Assembly: GCF_014873705.1 (NCBI RefSeq)
Contig: NZ_JADBDS010000001.1
Location: 434,001 to 498,000 of the forward strand
From: Mycobacterium sp. OAS707
GTDB lineage: Bacteria > Actinomycetota > Actinomycetes > Mycobacteriales > Mycobacteriaceae
DNA length: 64,000 bases
Direction of reading: 5' to 3'
Part shown: positions 29,478-37,893 of the stretch, in pieces
How the letters are laid out: each line of letters starts with the position of its first letter
Position numbering within the stretch: position 1 is the first letter of the stretch
The notes under the pieces: model-generated
Seen by the model: only the letters and a program-made list of their open reading frames with translations
Databases searched by the model: none
What the model was told of the DNA's origin: nothing
Program-made: the position numbers and the translations under genes

Positions 29478-29512
29478 ACAGCGACCGTAGGGCCGCCACG
29501 CGGGAGAGCTAA

Positions 29513-29526
29513 GGGTCCAAGGTCCC
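29513..29526. promoter_or_regulatory. DosR-box-like site between SRPBCC-dosS and KAS III operons
   Basis: Matches 10 of 11 fixed positions of the DosR core in reverse orientation. A TAATAC at 29552-29557 may be the -10 of the rightward promoter. The single site serves a 107-base divergent gap. Confidence 0.72.
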
Positions 29527-29584
29527 GGCCGCTGAGGCCCAAAGCGCTCTTTAATACCTCCGCGTCATCGTCGGAATATGGGGC

Positions 29585-30688
29585 ATGCGTACGCAGTGGC
29601 TGGTGATGGATCCCTCGGCAGGCGAAGCGACTACGCCATTTCGCACGCGATTGGCCGGCGCGGGAAGGCATCTACCTGCCACACATCTGGCCACCTCCGC
29701 CTTGATGGCGACGACGCGCCACCGCACCCACATCGACCTGGAACGGTTGACGGGTATCCGGGAGCGCCGTGTCTCGGTCGGCGACGAGGACTCCTACAGC
29801 TTGGCCACCTCCGCAGCTCTCGACTGCCTACAGAGAGGCGACCGCACAGCCGAATCTGTCGATGCCGTAATCAGTTGCAGCATAACGAAATTCCGTGGCG
29901 GCCTGACGCAATGGCTGGAGCCTTCGATGGCCAGCTTCGTGGCCAAGGCGATCGGCGCCACGAACGCGATGACATTTGACGTGTCCAACGCCTGCGCCGG
30001 CATGCTGACCGGTGTCACGGTGGCCAACAACTGGATTCGGCAGGGCACGGCAAAGCGGGTCCTGGTGGTCAGCGGCGAATACATCTCTCAGCTGGGCCAG
30101 AATGCCGCGCGTCATATCCGCAACATCATGAGCAAAGAGCTCGCCTCGTTGACCCTAGGCGACGCAGGCGCAGCGCTGCTTCTCGAACGGGCCGAACCGG
30201 GTTCCGCCGGCATCACCTTGGCCGGGTTCACGACCGTCGCCGATTACAGCCGGCTGTGCCTGGCGTACCCCAAGGGTCACGAGCCCGCCGCACGGATGTT
30301 CACCGACGCGCGCGGGATCCAGAAGGCCGCGATGTCGAATACCCCTGTGTTGCTGCACGAAGTGCTTGACGCAGTGGGCATTACGATCCACGACATCGAC
30401 CACGTGATCACCCACCAAACCTCGGCGCGCGCGATACGCAAGGGCATGGCAAAGATGGCCGCCTCCTTCGGCGACACCCCGCGCCACGATGCGGTGATCA
30501 CCGTTGACCGCTACGGAAACACCGCATCGACGACGCACACCGTGGCTCTCGTCGAAGAGCTTGAGGCCGGACACATTCGGCCGGGTGAAACGGTGGCATT
30601 GATCGCGTTGGCGTCGGGACTGGAGATCGGCGTCGTACTACTGACCCTGGACGAGGAATTGGTGAACCGCTATGGGCACGTTGATTGA
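29585..30688 (+). CDS. Beta-ketoacyl-ACP synthase III (FabH-like), complete triad
   Basis: A 367-residue thiolase-fold condensing enzyme. The triad is complete: Cys137 in SNACAGM, His277 in THQTS and Asn312 in YGNTAS. KAS III enzymes condense a short acyl-CoA (or other starter) with a malonyl group. The N-terminus carries an extra 20-odd residues before GAGRHLPAT. It is not in a fatty-acid operon; it is paired with a second KAS III-like gene, overlapping it by 17 bases, and sits behind a DosR-like box. The product of the pair is unknown. Confidence 0.85.
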   Translation: MRTQWLVMDPSAGEATTPFRTRLAGAGRHLPATHLATSALMATTRHRTHIDLERLTGIRERRVSVGDEDSYSLATSAALDCLQRGDRTAESVDAVISCSITKFRGGLTQWLEPSMASFVAKAIGATNAMTFDVSNACAGMLTGVTVANNWIRQGTAKRVLVVSGEYISQLGQNAARHIRNIMSKELASLTLGDAGAALLLERAEPGSAGITLAGFTTVADYSRLCLAYPKGHEPAARMFTDARGIQKAAMSNTPVLLHEVLDAVGITIHDIDHVITHQTSARAIRKGMAKMAASFGDTPRHDAVITVDRYGNTASTTHTVALVEELEAGHIRPGETVALIALASGLEIGVVLLTLDEELVNRYGHVD

Positions 30689-31553
30689 TCAGGTCTCGCT
30701 CAGCCATGGCGGATGGCGCGATCGGCACAGTGCGCTGCGCGTCGCGGTAAGGGCGGCCAGTGACTGTTTGCACGACGCCGGCAAACAGCCCAACGACGTC
30801 GACCTGATCGTGAACGCAGGCATCTACCGCGACCGCAATCTGGGAGAGCCTGCGCTTGCGGCGTTGATCCAGAAGGACATCGGCGCCCATCCCGAAAACC
30901 CCCATCCACAAACGCACGGCACCTTTTCATTCGATGTTTCCAACGGAACCTGCGGAACGCTGACAGCCCTGCAGATCGTCGACGGGTTCCTCAAGTCGCG
31001 CGCCGTCGACTGCGCCCTTGTTCTGGCCAGCGACGCCGATCCCGGACACGGGATGAGCGAGCGCTTTCCGTTCTCGCCTGCGGGAGCGGCGCTGCTGTGC
31101 GAGTGGACCGATGACGACTATGGCCTACAAAGAGTTCACTGGGCAAGCAATTACGACGAAGGGGAAAGCTCCAATGCCACAGTCGGTCTCGTGGATGGCC
31201 GCAATGTGCTTCGGTTCGTCGAATCGCAAACAGTCGACACCAGATTCGCAGAGGCCGCCTGCCGGGCCGTCGACGAGTGCTTACGCGAAGCCGGACTGCG
31301 GCTCGATGACGTCGACATGATCATCGCCGCGCCTAACAGGCCCCGGTATCGGACTCAACTAGCGACATCTCTCGACGTGGCCGAGGACCGAATCATCATG
31401 TCCGACAAAAATATCCATACGGCATCGCTGGCGGCTGCGTTCAAGCAGGTCGCAGACCGCATGTGCAGCGGTGACCTCGTACTGCTGATCGCAGCAGGCG
31501 CCGGAATCACGGCGGGCGCTGCGCTGTACCGGGTTCCGGCCGGTCGGCCGTAG
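30672..31553 (+). CDS. Divergent KAS III-like partner with His/Asn exchanged
   Basis: A 293-residue thiolase-fold protein. Cys94 (SNGTCGTL) is kept. The position normally His reads Asn222 (AAPNRPRY), and the position normally Asn reads His249 (NIHTAS). The triad is thus Cys-Asn-His rather than Cys-His-Asn. It is also about 40-70 residues shorter than a normal KAS III. It overlaps the preceding complete KAS III gene, which suggests a heterodimer like PqsBC, where one subunit is catalytic and the other supports it. The swap could also give a different reaction. Function is not known. Confidence 0.75.
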   Translation: MGTLIDQVSLSHGGWRDRHSALRVAVRAASDCLHDAGKQPNDVDLIVNAGIYRDRNLGEPALAALIQKDIGAHPENPHPQTHGTFSFDVSNGTCGTLTALQIVDGFLKSRAVDCALVLASDADPGHGMSERFPFSPAGAALLCEWTDDDYGLQRVHWASNYDEGESSNATVGLVDGRNVLRFVESQTVDTRFAEAACRAVDECLREAGLRLDDVDMIIAAPNRPRYRTQLATSLDVAEDRIIMSDKNIHTASLAAAFKQVADRMCSGDLVLLIAAGAGITAGAALYRVPAGRP

Positions 31554-31555
31554 CC

Positions 31556-31990
31556 CTACGCGACGGTGAACTCGCGGTCAGGTTCTGAGCCAAACACGAA
31601 TCGGCGGCCAGTGATGCGAAGCGGACGGATGAGCACATAGTGCTGCTTCACCGTTGCCGTCCATGGGAGTAGTTGCGCCCGGTCGGCCTCGCCTATTTCG
31701 TCGTCGGTGTGCAATATGCGCGCTTGGCCGCTGAGGATCACGCTCCAGCCTTCGGTGACACCGTGATCGTCGGCCTCGAACAGCACGTGATGGTTGATCG
31801 CGGCGCTGACCAGCTTGGTGCCTTCGGCCGTGCGAAACAGCACCGTGCGGTGCTGGACGACGAAGTTGACCGGGAAGATCGCCGGTTCGCCGTCGACACT
31901 TGTGACCAGCCGGCCGAGCGCAACGCTGGACAGTAGATTCCAGGATTCGGTCTCCGAGAGGATGGAGATCGGTTGAGATTCTGTGGACAT
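31556..31990 (-). CDS. Pyridoxamine 5'-phosphate oxidase-like flavin/F420 family protein
   Basis: A 144-residue split-barrel protein of the PNPOx-like superfamily: SVALGRLVTSVDGEPAIFPVNFVV, then TAEGTKLVSAAINHHVLFEADD. Many mycobacterial members bind FMN, heme or F420 and act as reductases. DosR-regulated relatives are known (Rv3129 type). ATG 31990 is chosen since it lies a normal distance from the box at 32027; ATG 32008 has a better Shine-Dalgarno (GGAG) and adds six residues. It converges with the KAS III pair and diverges from the hydrogenase operon. Confidence 0.78.
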   Translation of the reverse strand: MSTESQPISILSETESWNLLSSVALGRLVTSVDGEPAIFPVNFVVQHRTVLFRTAEGTKLVSAAINHHVLFEADDHGVTEGWSVILSGQARILHTDDEIGEADRAQLLPWTATVKQHYVLIRPLRITGRRFVFGSEPDREFTVA

Positions 31991-32026
31991 GCCGGGGACG
32001 TTAGCCATGCGCACTCCGGGCGGCCA

Positions 32027-32040
32027 TGGTCTGAAGTCCC
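32027..32040 (-). promoter_or_regulatory. DosR-box-like site for the PNPOx-like gene
   Basis: Matches 10 of 11 fixed positions in reverse orientation (first G is T). It lies 37 bases upstream of ATG 31990. Confidence 0.7.
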
Positions 32041-32085
32041 ATAAATCGAGCACCAACGGCCCCTCTGGCCGGCCCTAACACAGCG

Positions 32086-32099
32086 AGGACCTTTGGCCC
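32086..32099 (+). promoter_or_regulatory. DosR-box-like site for the hydrogenase operon
   Basis: Matches 9 of 11 fixed positions. It lies 57 bases before ATG 32157. An ATG at 32106 would be only six bases away, which argues for the later start. Confidence 0.6.
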
Positions 32100-32156
32100 T
32101 GATCAATGAGCCGTAAGGACCGTGTATCGCCGCCGGTCCGGGAGCACGATTGGGCC

Positions 32157-33254
32157 ATGAGCAGCGCGGTGATCGACGCCGCTGGGTTGGCCGCACTCGT
32201 GTCCGCACTGATCGACCGCGGATACCGCGTGGTCGGTCCCACGCGGTCGGATAACGCGATCGTGCTCGAAGAACTGGCGTCCGCCGACGAGCTGCCGAAG
32301 GGGTGGGGAGTCGAGGTCGGGCCGGGACGCTACCGGTTGCGCCGACGCGGCGACAGCGCACTGTTCGGCCATTCGGCTGGTCCGCAGTCCTGGAAGCAGT
32401 TCCTCCATCCTCCACGTCAGCGGCTTTGGTCCTCCGACGGGGTAGCGCCGCAGCGGGTACGTCCAGACGCGTTCATCGGGGTTCGGGCGTGCGATCTCGC
32501 AGCGATCGCGGTGCTCGACGGCGTCCTCGGCAAGGGTGCTCACCCCGATCGGGGATTCGTGAGCAGGTTGGCAGGCACGTTCGTCGTCGCAGTCAATTGC
32601 ACCGAGCCCGGCGGCCTGTGCTTTTGCGCGTCCATGCATACCGGACCCGCGGTCGGGCCGGGCTACGATCTCGCGCTGACCGAGCGCATCAGCGGTGACG
32701 ACTGCATCTACGTTGTCGACGTCGGAAGCGAGGACGGTGCCGATGTGCTTGCGGCGCTTCCGCATCGCGATGCGGACACCGCCGAAATCGACTCCGCACG
32801 GGCCGAAGTCACCGAGGCGGCCAACCACATGGGTCGCGAGATGCCGGGTGACGACCTTCGGCAACTCTTGATCGACTCACGGGAGTCGCCGCGTTGGGAT
32901 GAGGTGGCCGACCGGTGTCTGACTTGTGGCAACTGCACGATGGCATGTCCCACCTGCTTCTGCACCAGCGTGGAGGACGTCACCGACCTCACGGGTGACC
33001 ATGCAGAGCGGTGGATGAGTTGGGCGTCATGCTTTGAATTCGATTTCACCTTCGTGCACGAGGGCAGCGTGCGCCAATCCGGGCCGTCGCGTTACCGACA
33101 TTGGCTCACCCACAAGCTCGGCACGTGGCACGATCAATTCGGCACCTCTGGTTGTGTGGGCTGCGGGCGCTGTATCGCATGGTGTCCCACGGGAATTGAC
33201 ATCACCGAAGAGATGAACGTCTTGTCACTGCTGGCGGAGCGCGACGATGACTGA
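32157..33254 (+). CDS. hyhB: Group 3b NiFe hydrogenase, iron-sulfur beta subunit
   Basis: A 365-residue electron-transfer subunit of the soluble NAD(P)-linked hydrogenase (sulfhydrogenase type). It carries two 4Fe-4S ferredoxin motifs: Cys254, 257, 260, 264 and Cys333, 336, 339, 343. Further Cys lie in CTEPGGLCFC near residue 155. It passes electrons between the small subunit and the flavin subunit. I choose ATG 32157 over 32106 because of the DosR-like box at 32086. The next gene overlaps by eight bases. Confidence 0.9.
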   Translation: MSSAVIDAAGLAALVSALIDRGYRVVGPTRSDNAIVLEELASADELPKGWGVEVGPGRYRLRRRGDSALFGHSAGPQSWKQFLHPPRQRLWSSDGVAPQRVRPDAFIGVRACDLAAIAVLDGVLGKGAHPDRGFVSRLAGTFVVAVNCTEPGGLCFCASMHTGPAVGPGYDLALTERISGDDCIYVVDVGSEDGADVLAALPHRDADTAEIDSARAEVTEAANHMGREMPGDDLRQLLIDSRESPRWDEVADRCLTCGNCTMACPTCFCTSVEDVTDLTGDHAERWMSWASCFEFDFTFVHEGSVRQSGPSRYRHWLTHKLGTWHDQFGTSGCVGCGRCIAWCPTGIDITEEMNVLSLLAERDDD

Positions 33255-34104
33255 TCCTGCGCAGTGGCAGACGTCCGCGCCAACGGCCATGACACCGGTG
33301 CCATACCGCGTCTGCAGCCGCGTGGCCGAGAATCACGATTCGTCGACGTTGCGGCTCGAACCGGTACTCGACGCGCTAACCGCCCCTCTGCCAGGTGAAT
33401 TCATGATGATGTATGCCTTTGGTATCGGCGAGGTCGCCATCTCGGTCAGCGGCGTTCCATCCACCTCCGAGCCCATCATCACGCACACGATCCGCTCTGT
33501 CGGCGCGATAAGCCGTGCACTGCACGATGCCAAACCCGGCGCTGTGATCGGGATGCGTGGCCCATTCGGCACCAACTGGGAGCTGGCGCAGGCCGCGGGC
33601 CGTGACCTTGTCATCGTCGCCGGCGGCGTCGGACTTGCTCCCCTTCGGCCCGTTGTGCTCGGCGCTCTGGCCGACCGGGACTCGTACGGCAGGGTGACGC
33701 TGATCGCCGGCGCGCGGTCGCGAGACGACTTTCTGTTCGCCGACGAACTGCACGATTGGACGACAAGCTCGCTGATCGATGTGCACCTCACGGTTGATGT
33801 TCCAGTGCAGGGCTGGCCCGGGGAGGTGGGTTTCGTCACCGAACCGCTGCGCAAGCTGCAACTGCGGCCCGACAGCACCACCGCGTTCCTATGCGGACCC
33901 GAGCCGATGATGCGCAACAGTGCCGACACACTCATTCAAAAAGGGTTGGCCGCCAGCGACATCCGGGTTTCACTGGAACGGAACATGCAATGTGGGATTG
34001 GTTGGTGCGGGCACTGCCAGCTCGGTCCGCTGCTGTTGTGCCGGGACGGCCCCGTTGTCGGGTATGACGCCGCGCAACCCCTGCTCGCGGTCAAGGAGCT
34101 GTAG
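33247..34104 (+). CDS. hyhG: Group 3b NiFe hydrogenase, FAD/NAD(P)-binding gamma subunit
   Basis: A 285-residue ferredoxin-reductase-like subunit. The FAD-binding beta-barrel comes first, then the NAD(P) domain (LVIVAGGVGLAPLRP, later FLCGPEPMMRNSA). A C-terminal 2Fe-2S site has Cys249, Cys254, Cys257 and Cys265. It exchanges electrons with NAD(P). The stop is followed at once by the ATG of the small subunit (TAGATG), so the genes are coupled. Confidence 0.92.
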   Translation: MTDPAQWQTSAPTAMTPVPYRVCSRVAENHDSSTLRLEPVLDALTAPLPGEFMMMYAFGIGEVAISVSGVPSTSEPIITHTIRSVGAISRALHDAKPGAVIGMRGPFGTNWELAQAAGRDLVIVAGGVGLAPLRPVVLGALADRDSYGRVTLIAGARSRDDFLFADELHDWTTSSLIDVHLTVDVPVQGWPGEVGFVTEPLRKLQLRPDSTTAFLCGPEPMMRNSADTLIQKGLAASDIRVSLERNMQCGIGWCGHCQLGPLLLCRDGPVVGYDAAQPLLAVKEL

Positions 34105-34863
34105 ATGACCACACCGACATTGGCCGTATGGAAGTTCGCCTCGTGCGACGGCTGTCAGTTGACCCTGCTCGACTGCGAGGACGAACTGCTCACCCTCGCC
34201 GAACAAGTACAGATTTCGACCTTCCTCGAGGCATCCAGCACAATCGTCGGCGGGCCCTACGATGTCTCCCTGGTCGAAGGGTCCATCACCACCGCCGCCG
34301 ACAGGCGCAGAATCCTCGAGATTCGTGAGCAGTCCGCCATTCTGGTGACCATCGGCGCCTGCGCTACGGCAGGCGGAATTCAGGCCCTTCGGAATTTCGC
34401 CGATGTCGAAGAGTTCGCCTCTGTCGTCTATGCCAACCCCCAGTACATCGACACCTTGTCGACGTCCACCCCCGCCGCTGCACACGTGACTGTCGACTAC
34501 CAACTGCAGGGCTGTCCGATAGACCGCGGCCAACTGCTCGGCACCCTGGCCGCGCTGTTGACCGGACGCAAACCGCGACTGCCCGCCAAGACGGTGTGTA
34601 CCGAATGCAAGCTGCGCGGGGTGACGTGTGTGGTCGTCGCCGAAGGCATTCCCTGTCTAGGCCCGGTGACGCACGCTGGTTGCGGCGCACTGTGCCCGTC
34701 GTATCACCGCGGGTGTTATGGCTGCTTCGGCCCCGCGGCGACACCCAACACCGCCGCCCTGATCCCGGTCCTGAACCGCGACGGCATGTCGGATGATGCG
34801 GTAGACCGGGTGTTTTCGACGTTCAACGTCGCCGAATTCACCGCGGAGCGGAACGACCTGTGA
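34105..34863 (+). CDS. hyhS: Group 3b NiFe hydrogenase small (delta) subunit
   Basis: A 252-residue small subunit. The proximal 4Fe-4S cluster ligands are visible (Cys14 and Cys17 in ASCDGCQLT, Cys in IGACATAGG and in QGCPID). The C-terminal part has a dense Cys region (CTECKLRG ... [19 protein letters not shown]) for more clusters. There is no Tat signal, so the enzyme is cytoplasmic. It overlaps the large subunit gene by four bases. Confidence 0.93.
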   Translation: MTTPTLAVWKFASCDGCQLTLLDCEDELLTLAEQVQISTFLEASSTIVGGPYDVSLVEGSITTAADRRRILEIREQSAILVTIGACATAGGIQALRNFADVEEFASVVYANPQYIDTLSTSTPAAAHVTVDYQLQGCPIDRGQLLGTLAALLTGRKPRLPAKTVCTECKLRGVTCVVVAEGIPCLGPVTHAGCGALCPSYHRGCYGCFGPAATPNTAALIPVLNRDGMSDDAVDRVFSTFNVAEFTAERNDL

Positions 34864-36152
34864 GCAGAGAAGTACGCACCATCTCAGTCGGCGCCCTGAC
34901 CCGCGTCGAAGGTGAAGGCGCACTTCACGTCTCATTGGTCGAAGGTGAACTGGAAAGCGTCGAACTCAACATCTACGAACCACCGCGGTTCTTTGAGGCA
35001 TTTCTGCGCGGCCGCTCGTACACCGAACCTCCGGACATCACCGCGCGTGTCTGCGGCATCTGCCCGGTTGCGTATCAGATCAGTGCCTCGAACGCGATCG
35101 AAAATGCCTGCGGGGTAACCGTTCCTCCCGAACTCACGGCGCTGCGCCGGTTACTGTACTGCGGTGAGTGGATCCACAGCCACGCCTTACACATCTTTTT
35201 GTTGCATATACCCGACTTTCTCGGATACCCCGACGGCATCAGCCTCGCCAAGGACAGGCCCGACCTGATCGAACGCGGTCTTGCGATGAAGAAGACCGGT
35301 AACCGGTTGATGGAACAAATTGGTGGGCGCGCCATCCACCCCGTCAACGTGCGACTGGGCGGCTTCTACTCCGTGCCCGACAAGCACGACCTCGATCCGC
35401 TTGCCGAGATGCTGCACCGCTCGCTCGACCAGGCACTCGAGGTGCTGCAGTTGGTGGCCGGGTTCGACTTCCCTGACGTCGAGTTCGACCACGAGCTGCT
35501 TTCGTTGGTCGACACCGACTCCTATCCCATCGAGAACGGCACGATCGCGCGCAGCGATGGAACCCCGTTTGCTGTAGCCGATTTCAGCGATCACGTGGTC
35601 GAGACGCAGGTCAAACACTCCACCGCACTGCACGCAACGCTGGACGGCGCGCGCTATCTGACCGGTCCGCTTGCCCGGTATTCGCTGAACTCAGCGGCGC
35701 TGTCACCCATCGCCCGTCAAGCTGCTACAGCAGCAGGGCTTTCTGCGGTGTGCCGGAATCCCTTCCGCAGCATTCTCGTTCGCACCGTCGAGGTCGTATA
35801 CGCCATCGAGGAGTCGCTGCGCATCATCGCCGAATACGAACGCCCCGCGAGGCCGTTCGTCGACGTTGCGGCCCGCGCAGGCATCGGCCACGGTGTCAGC
35901 GAGGCGCCGCGCGGGCTGTTGTACCACCGCTATGAAATCGACGAGGACGGCCTCGTGCGGTCGGCAGCGATCGTGCCGCCGACCGCGCAGAACCAGGCCG
36001 CCATCGAGCACGAAATGGCAGAACTCGTGGCAGCGAATCTGACATTGGACGACGCGGCGTTGACGTCGCTGTGCGAGAAGGCGATCCGCAATCACGATCC
36101 GTGCATCTCGTGTTCGGCTCACTTCTTGACGCTGACCATCGACCGTAAATGA
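34860..36152 (+). CDS. hyhL: Group 3b NiFe hydrogenase large (alpha) subunit
   Basis: The 430-residue catalytic subunit. The four Ni-Fe ligands are Cys65 and Cys68 (RVCGICP) and Cys415 and Cys418 (DPCISCSAH). Cleavage after His421 would remove a nine-residue C-terminal peptide, and the needed protease is the next gene. Mycobacterial group 3b enzymes (Hyh/Hyd3) are induced by hypoxia and are thought to oxidise NAD(P)H by making H2. No hyp maturation genes are in the window, so those factors must be encoded elsewhere. Confidence 0.94.
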   Translation: MSREVRTISVGALTRVEGEGALHVSLVEGELESVELNIYEPPRFFEAFLRGRSYTEPPDITARVCGICPVAYQISASNAIENACGVTVPPELTALRRLLYCGEWIHSHALHIFLLHIPDFLGYPDGISLAKDRPDLIERGLAMKKTGNRLMEQIGGRAIHPVNVRLGGFYSVPDKHDLDPLAEMLHRSLDQALEVLQLVAGFDFPDVEFDHELLSLVDTDSYPIENGTIARSDGTPFAVADFSDHVVETQVKHSTALHATLDGARYLTGPLARYSLNSAALSPIARQAATAAGLSAVCRNPFRSILVRTVEVVYAIEESLRIIAEYERPARPFVDVAARAGIGHGVSEAPRGLLYHRYEIDEDGLVRSAAIVPPTAQNQAAIEHEMAELVAANLTLDDAALTSLCEKAIRNHDPCISCSAHFLTLTIDRK

Positions 36153-36595
36153 GCAGCAGGGCACTCGTCATCGGCGTCGGCAACGAGTTCCGGCGCGACG
36201 ACGGGGTTGGGCTCGCGGTCGCCGCTGCGATCGCGCAACGCCGCCTCGAGGGTGTTGCAGTGGCGACGGTCACCGGCGAGCCGACATCGATTCTGGAGGC
36301 ATGGAGCGACATGTCGCTAGTGGTCGCGGTAGACGCAGCCATGGGCCCGGGATCAAAGCCGGGCACGATTCGGCGCTGGGCGCCAGGCGATGACACCGAA
36401 CCGTCCGTCGTGAGCTCGCACGCAATTGGGCTGGCGCAGACCTACGAATTGGGCAAGGCCCTCGGCCGGATACCCGGGAAATTGGTAGTGCTTACCGTCG
36501 ACATCGACGACGCCGGTCACGGCGTCACGCTCACATCGGCGGTCGCCGCCGCGGTCCCCGGAGCGGTCGAAGCGGTGCTCGCCGAACTCGGGTGA
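36149..36595 (+). CDS. NiFe hydrogenase maturation endopeptidase (HycI/HyaD type)
   Basis: A 148-residue member of the M52 family. It trims the C-terminal peptide of the large subunit once nickel is in place. Nickel-sensing residues are present: Glu in GVGNEFRRDDGVG, Asp in VVAVDAAMG, and His in VSSHAIGL. ATGA overlap with hyhL makes it the last gene of the operon. Confidence 0.9.
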   Translation: MSSRALVIGVGNEFRRDDGVGLAVAAAIAQRRLEGVAVATVTGEPTSILEAWSDMSLVVAVDAAMGPGSKPGTIRRWAPGDDTEPSVVSSHAIGLAQTYELGKALGRIPGKLVVLTVDIDDAGHGVTLTSAVAAAVPGAVEAVLAELG

Positions 36596-36614
36596 ACACC
36601 TGACTCATGGCTTG

Positions 36615-36628
36615 GGGACCAATGGCCC
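36615..36628 (+). promoter_or_regulatory. DosR-box-like site for the first nitroreductase
   Basis: Matches 9 of 11 fixed positions and is palindromic in its flanks (GGGG/CCCC). It lies 57 bases before ATG 36686. Confidence 0.62.
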
Positions 36629-36685
36629 CTGTGAAAGCCGGGGAACGACGTTAGCGTCGAATCCACCAACGAGTAGGTGGTGACC

Positions 36686-37681
36686 ATGACGACCCCGACA
36701 CCGGACCTCGCCGTTATCCGTGACGCGGTGGAGTCGGCCTGCCGTGCGCCCTCAGTGCACAACAGCCAGCCATGGCGATGGGTCACCGACGGCCCCAGCG
36801 TTCATCTGTTCGCCGACACCAGCCGGCTGATGTCCGCCGCCGACCCGCAGGGCCGTGAGATCACGCTCAGCTGCGGCGCCGCCCTGGACCACTTCGTCGT
36901 CGCGATCGCGGCTGCGGGGTGGGACACCACCGTTACGCGATTTCCCGACCGCGACAAACCGTCTCATCTGGCGAGCATCACCTTCCGTCCCGCACCACCC
37001 GGGCCTACCGCCGCAGCGGTGCGACTCGCCGAAGCCATCCCCCGGCGCCACACCGACCGACGACCATTCGGCCAACCCGGCGACTGGACACGCATCGAAG
37101 TCTCGCTGCGCCAGGCAATCATCCCGTTTCACGTGATGTGTGATGTGGTGTTGGACGAAGCACGCCCGAAGCTGGCACAAGCTTCTCGGCTCACCCAGGA
37201 AATCAGGCAAAACGATCCCTCCTACGAAGCCGAGCTGCAGTGGTGGACATCGCCTTTCGTCACAGGCGAAGGTGTGCCGCAGAGCGCACTGGTGTCCGCA
37301 GCCCAGGCCGCCCTGGTCGAAGTCGCCCGCGACTTTCCCGCCGGGCCGACGGGTGCGTCACTCCACGGCATTCCCGACCAGTCCAAGATTGTGGTGCTCT
37401 CCACCCATCATGAGGATGCCCGGCTCGATGTGCTGCGCTGCGGAGAAGCGTTGTCGGCATTGCTGCTCGAGTGCACCGTCGCCGGGCTCGCGACGTGCAC
37501 CCTGACGCACATGACCGAACTCGCCCCGAGCCGAGAAATCGTGCGCGAACTCACGGGTCAGCACGGTCTCCCACAGGTGTTGATAAGGGTCGGCACCTCA
37601 CTTGACGACGAGGGCGCGGTCCAGGCCGAAACCCCGCGGCGGCCGGTCAACGATGTCTTTGACGTTCGAACGCACCACTAA
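36686..37681 (+). CDS. Acg-type FMN-binding nitroreductase family protein, paralogue 1
   Basis: A 331-residue protein of the Acg group, found in DosR regulons. It begins with the ACRAPSVHNSQPWRW segment of the nitroreductase fold. A fused second half has RCGEALSALLLECTVAGLATC and ends TPRRPVNDVF. In the structurally studied Acg proteins the second half covers the FMN so that classical reductase activity is absent; they may store or hide flavin. ATG 36686 is preferred, with AGGTGG five bases upstream. Two related genes lie at 54886 and 59416. Confidence 0.88.
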   Translation: MTTPTPDLAVIRDAVESACRAPSVHNSQPWRWVTDGPSVHLFADTSRLMSAADPQGREITLSCGAALDHFVVAIAAAGWDTTVTRFPDRDKPSHLASITFRPAPPGPTAAAVRLAEAIPRRHTDRRPFGQPGDWTRIEVSLRQAIIPFHVMCDVVLDEARPKLAQASRLTQEIRQNDPSYEAELQWWTSPFVTGEGVPQSALVSAAQAALVEVARDFPAGPTGASLHGIPDQSKIVVLSTHHEDARLDVLRCGEALSALLLECTVAGLATCTLTHMTELAPSREIVRELTGQHGLPQVLIRVGTSLDDEGAVQAETPRRPVNDVFDVRTHH

Positions 37682-37774
37682 AACCACCGCACGGTGGATA
37701 CATCGTCGAATCAGCCTGCGGCGCAGAAGCAGCTTGCCTGCAAACAGCGCCTGGCCTGTTCTGCTTTCGCGGCT

Positions 37775-37788
37775 GGGACTTACGCCAA
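37775..37788 (+). promoter_or_regulatory. DosR-box-like site, distal, arc operon
   Basis: The first half GGGACTT is perfect; 9 of 11 fixed positions match. It is 21 bases (two helical turns) from the second box. Confidence 0.6.
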
Positions 37789-37795
37789 TTGATCA

Positions 37796-37809
37796 GGGAC
37801 CAAAGACTC
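37796..37809 (+). promoter_or_regulatory. DosR-box-like site, proximal, arc operon
   Basis: Matches 8 of 11 fixed positions; weak alone but in helical phase with the box at 37775, as is common for DosR pairs. The arcD start is 84 bases downstream. Confidence 0.45.
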
Positions 37810-37893
37810 CTCTTTTCGGCGCGCCCCGCCCATAGCGTCGATCACACGAGGCGACATCAACGACCTCGCACCGATCGAGCCTGGGAGACAACG

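Larger units (their letters stand above)
37682..37893 (+). other. Intergenic region with weak hairpin and two DosR-like boxes
   Basis: A short inverted repeat (CCACC/GGTGG, 37684-37697) follows the nitroreductase stop and may end its transcript weakly. The remainder is the promoter region of the arc operon. No coding sequence is supported. Confidence 0.5.

Noticed and set aside
32106..32156. Start of hyhB at ATG 32106
   Set aside because: It would begin six bases after a DosR-like box, upstream of the likely transcription start; ATG 32157 gives a better N-terminus.
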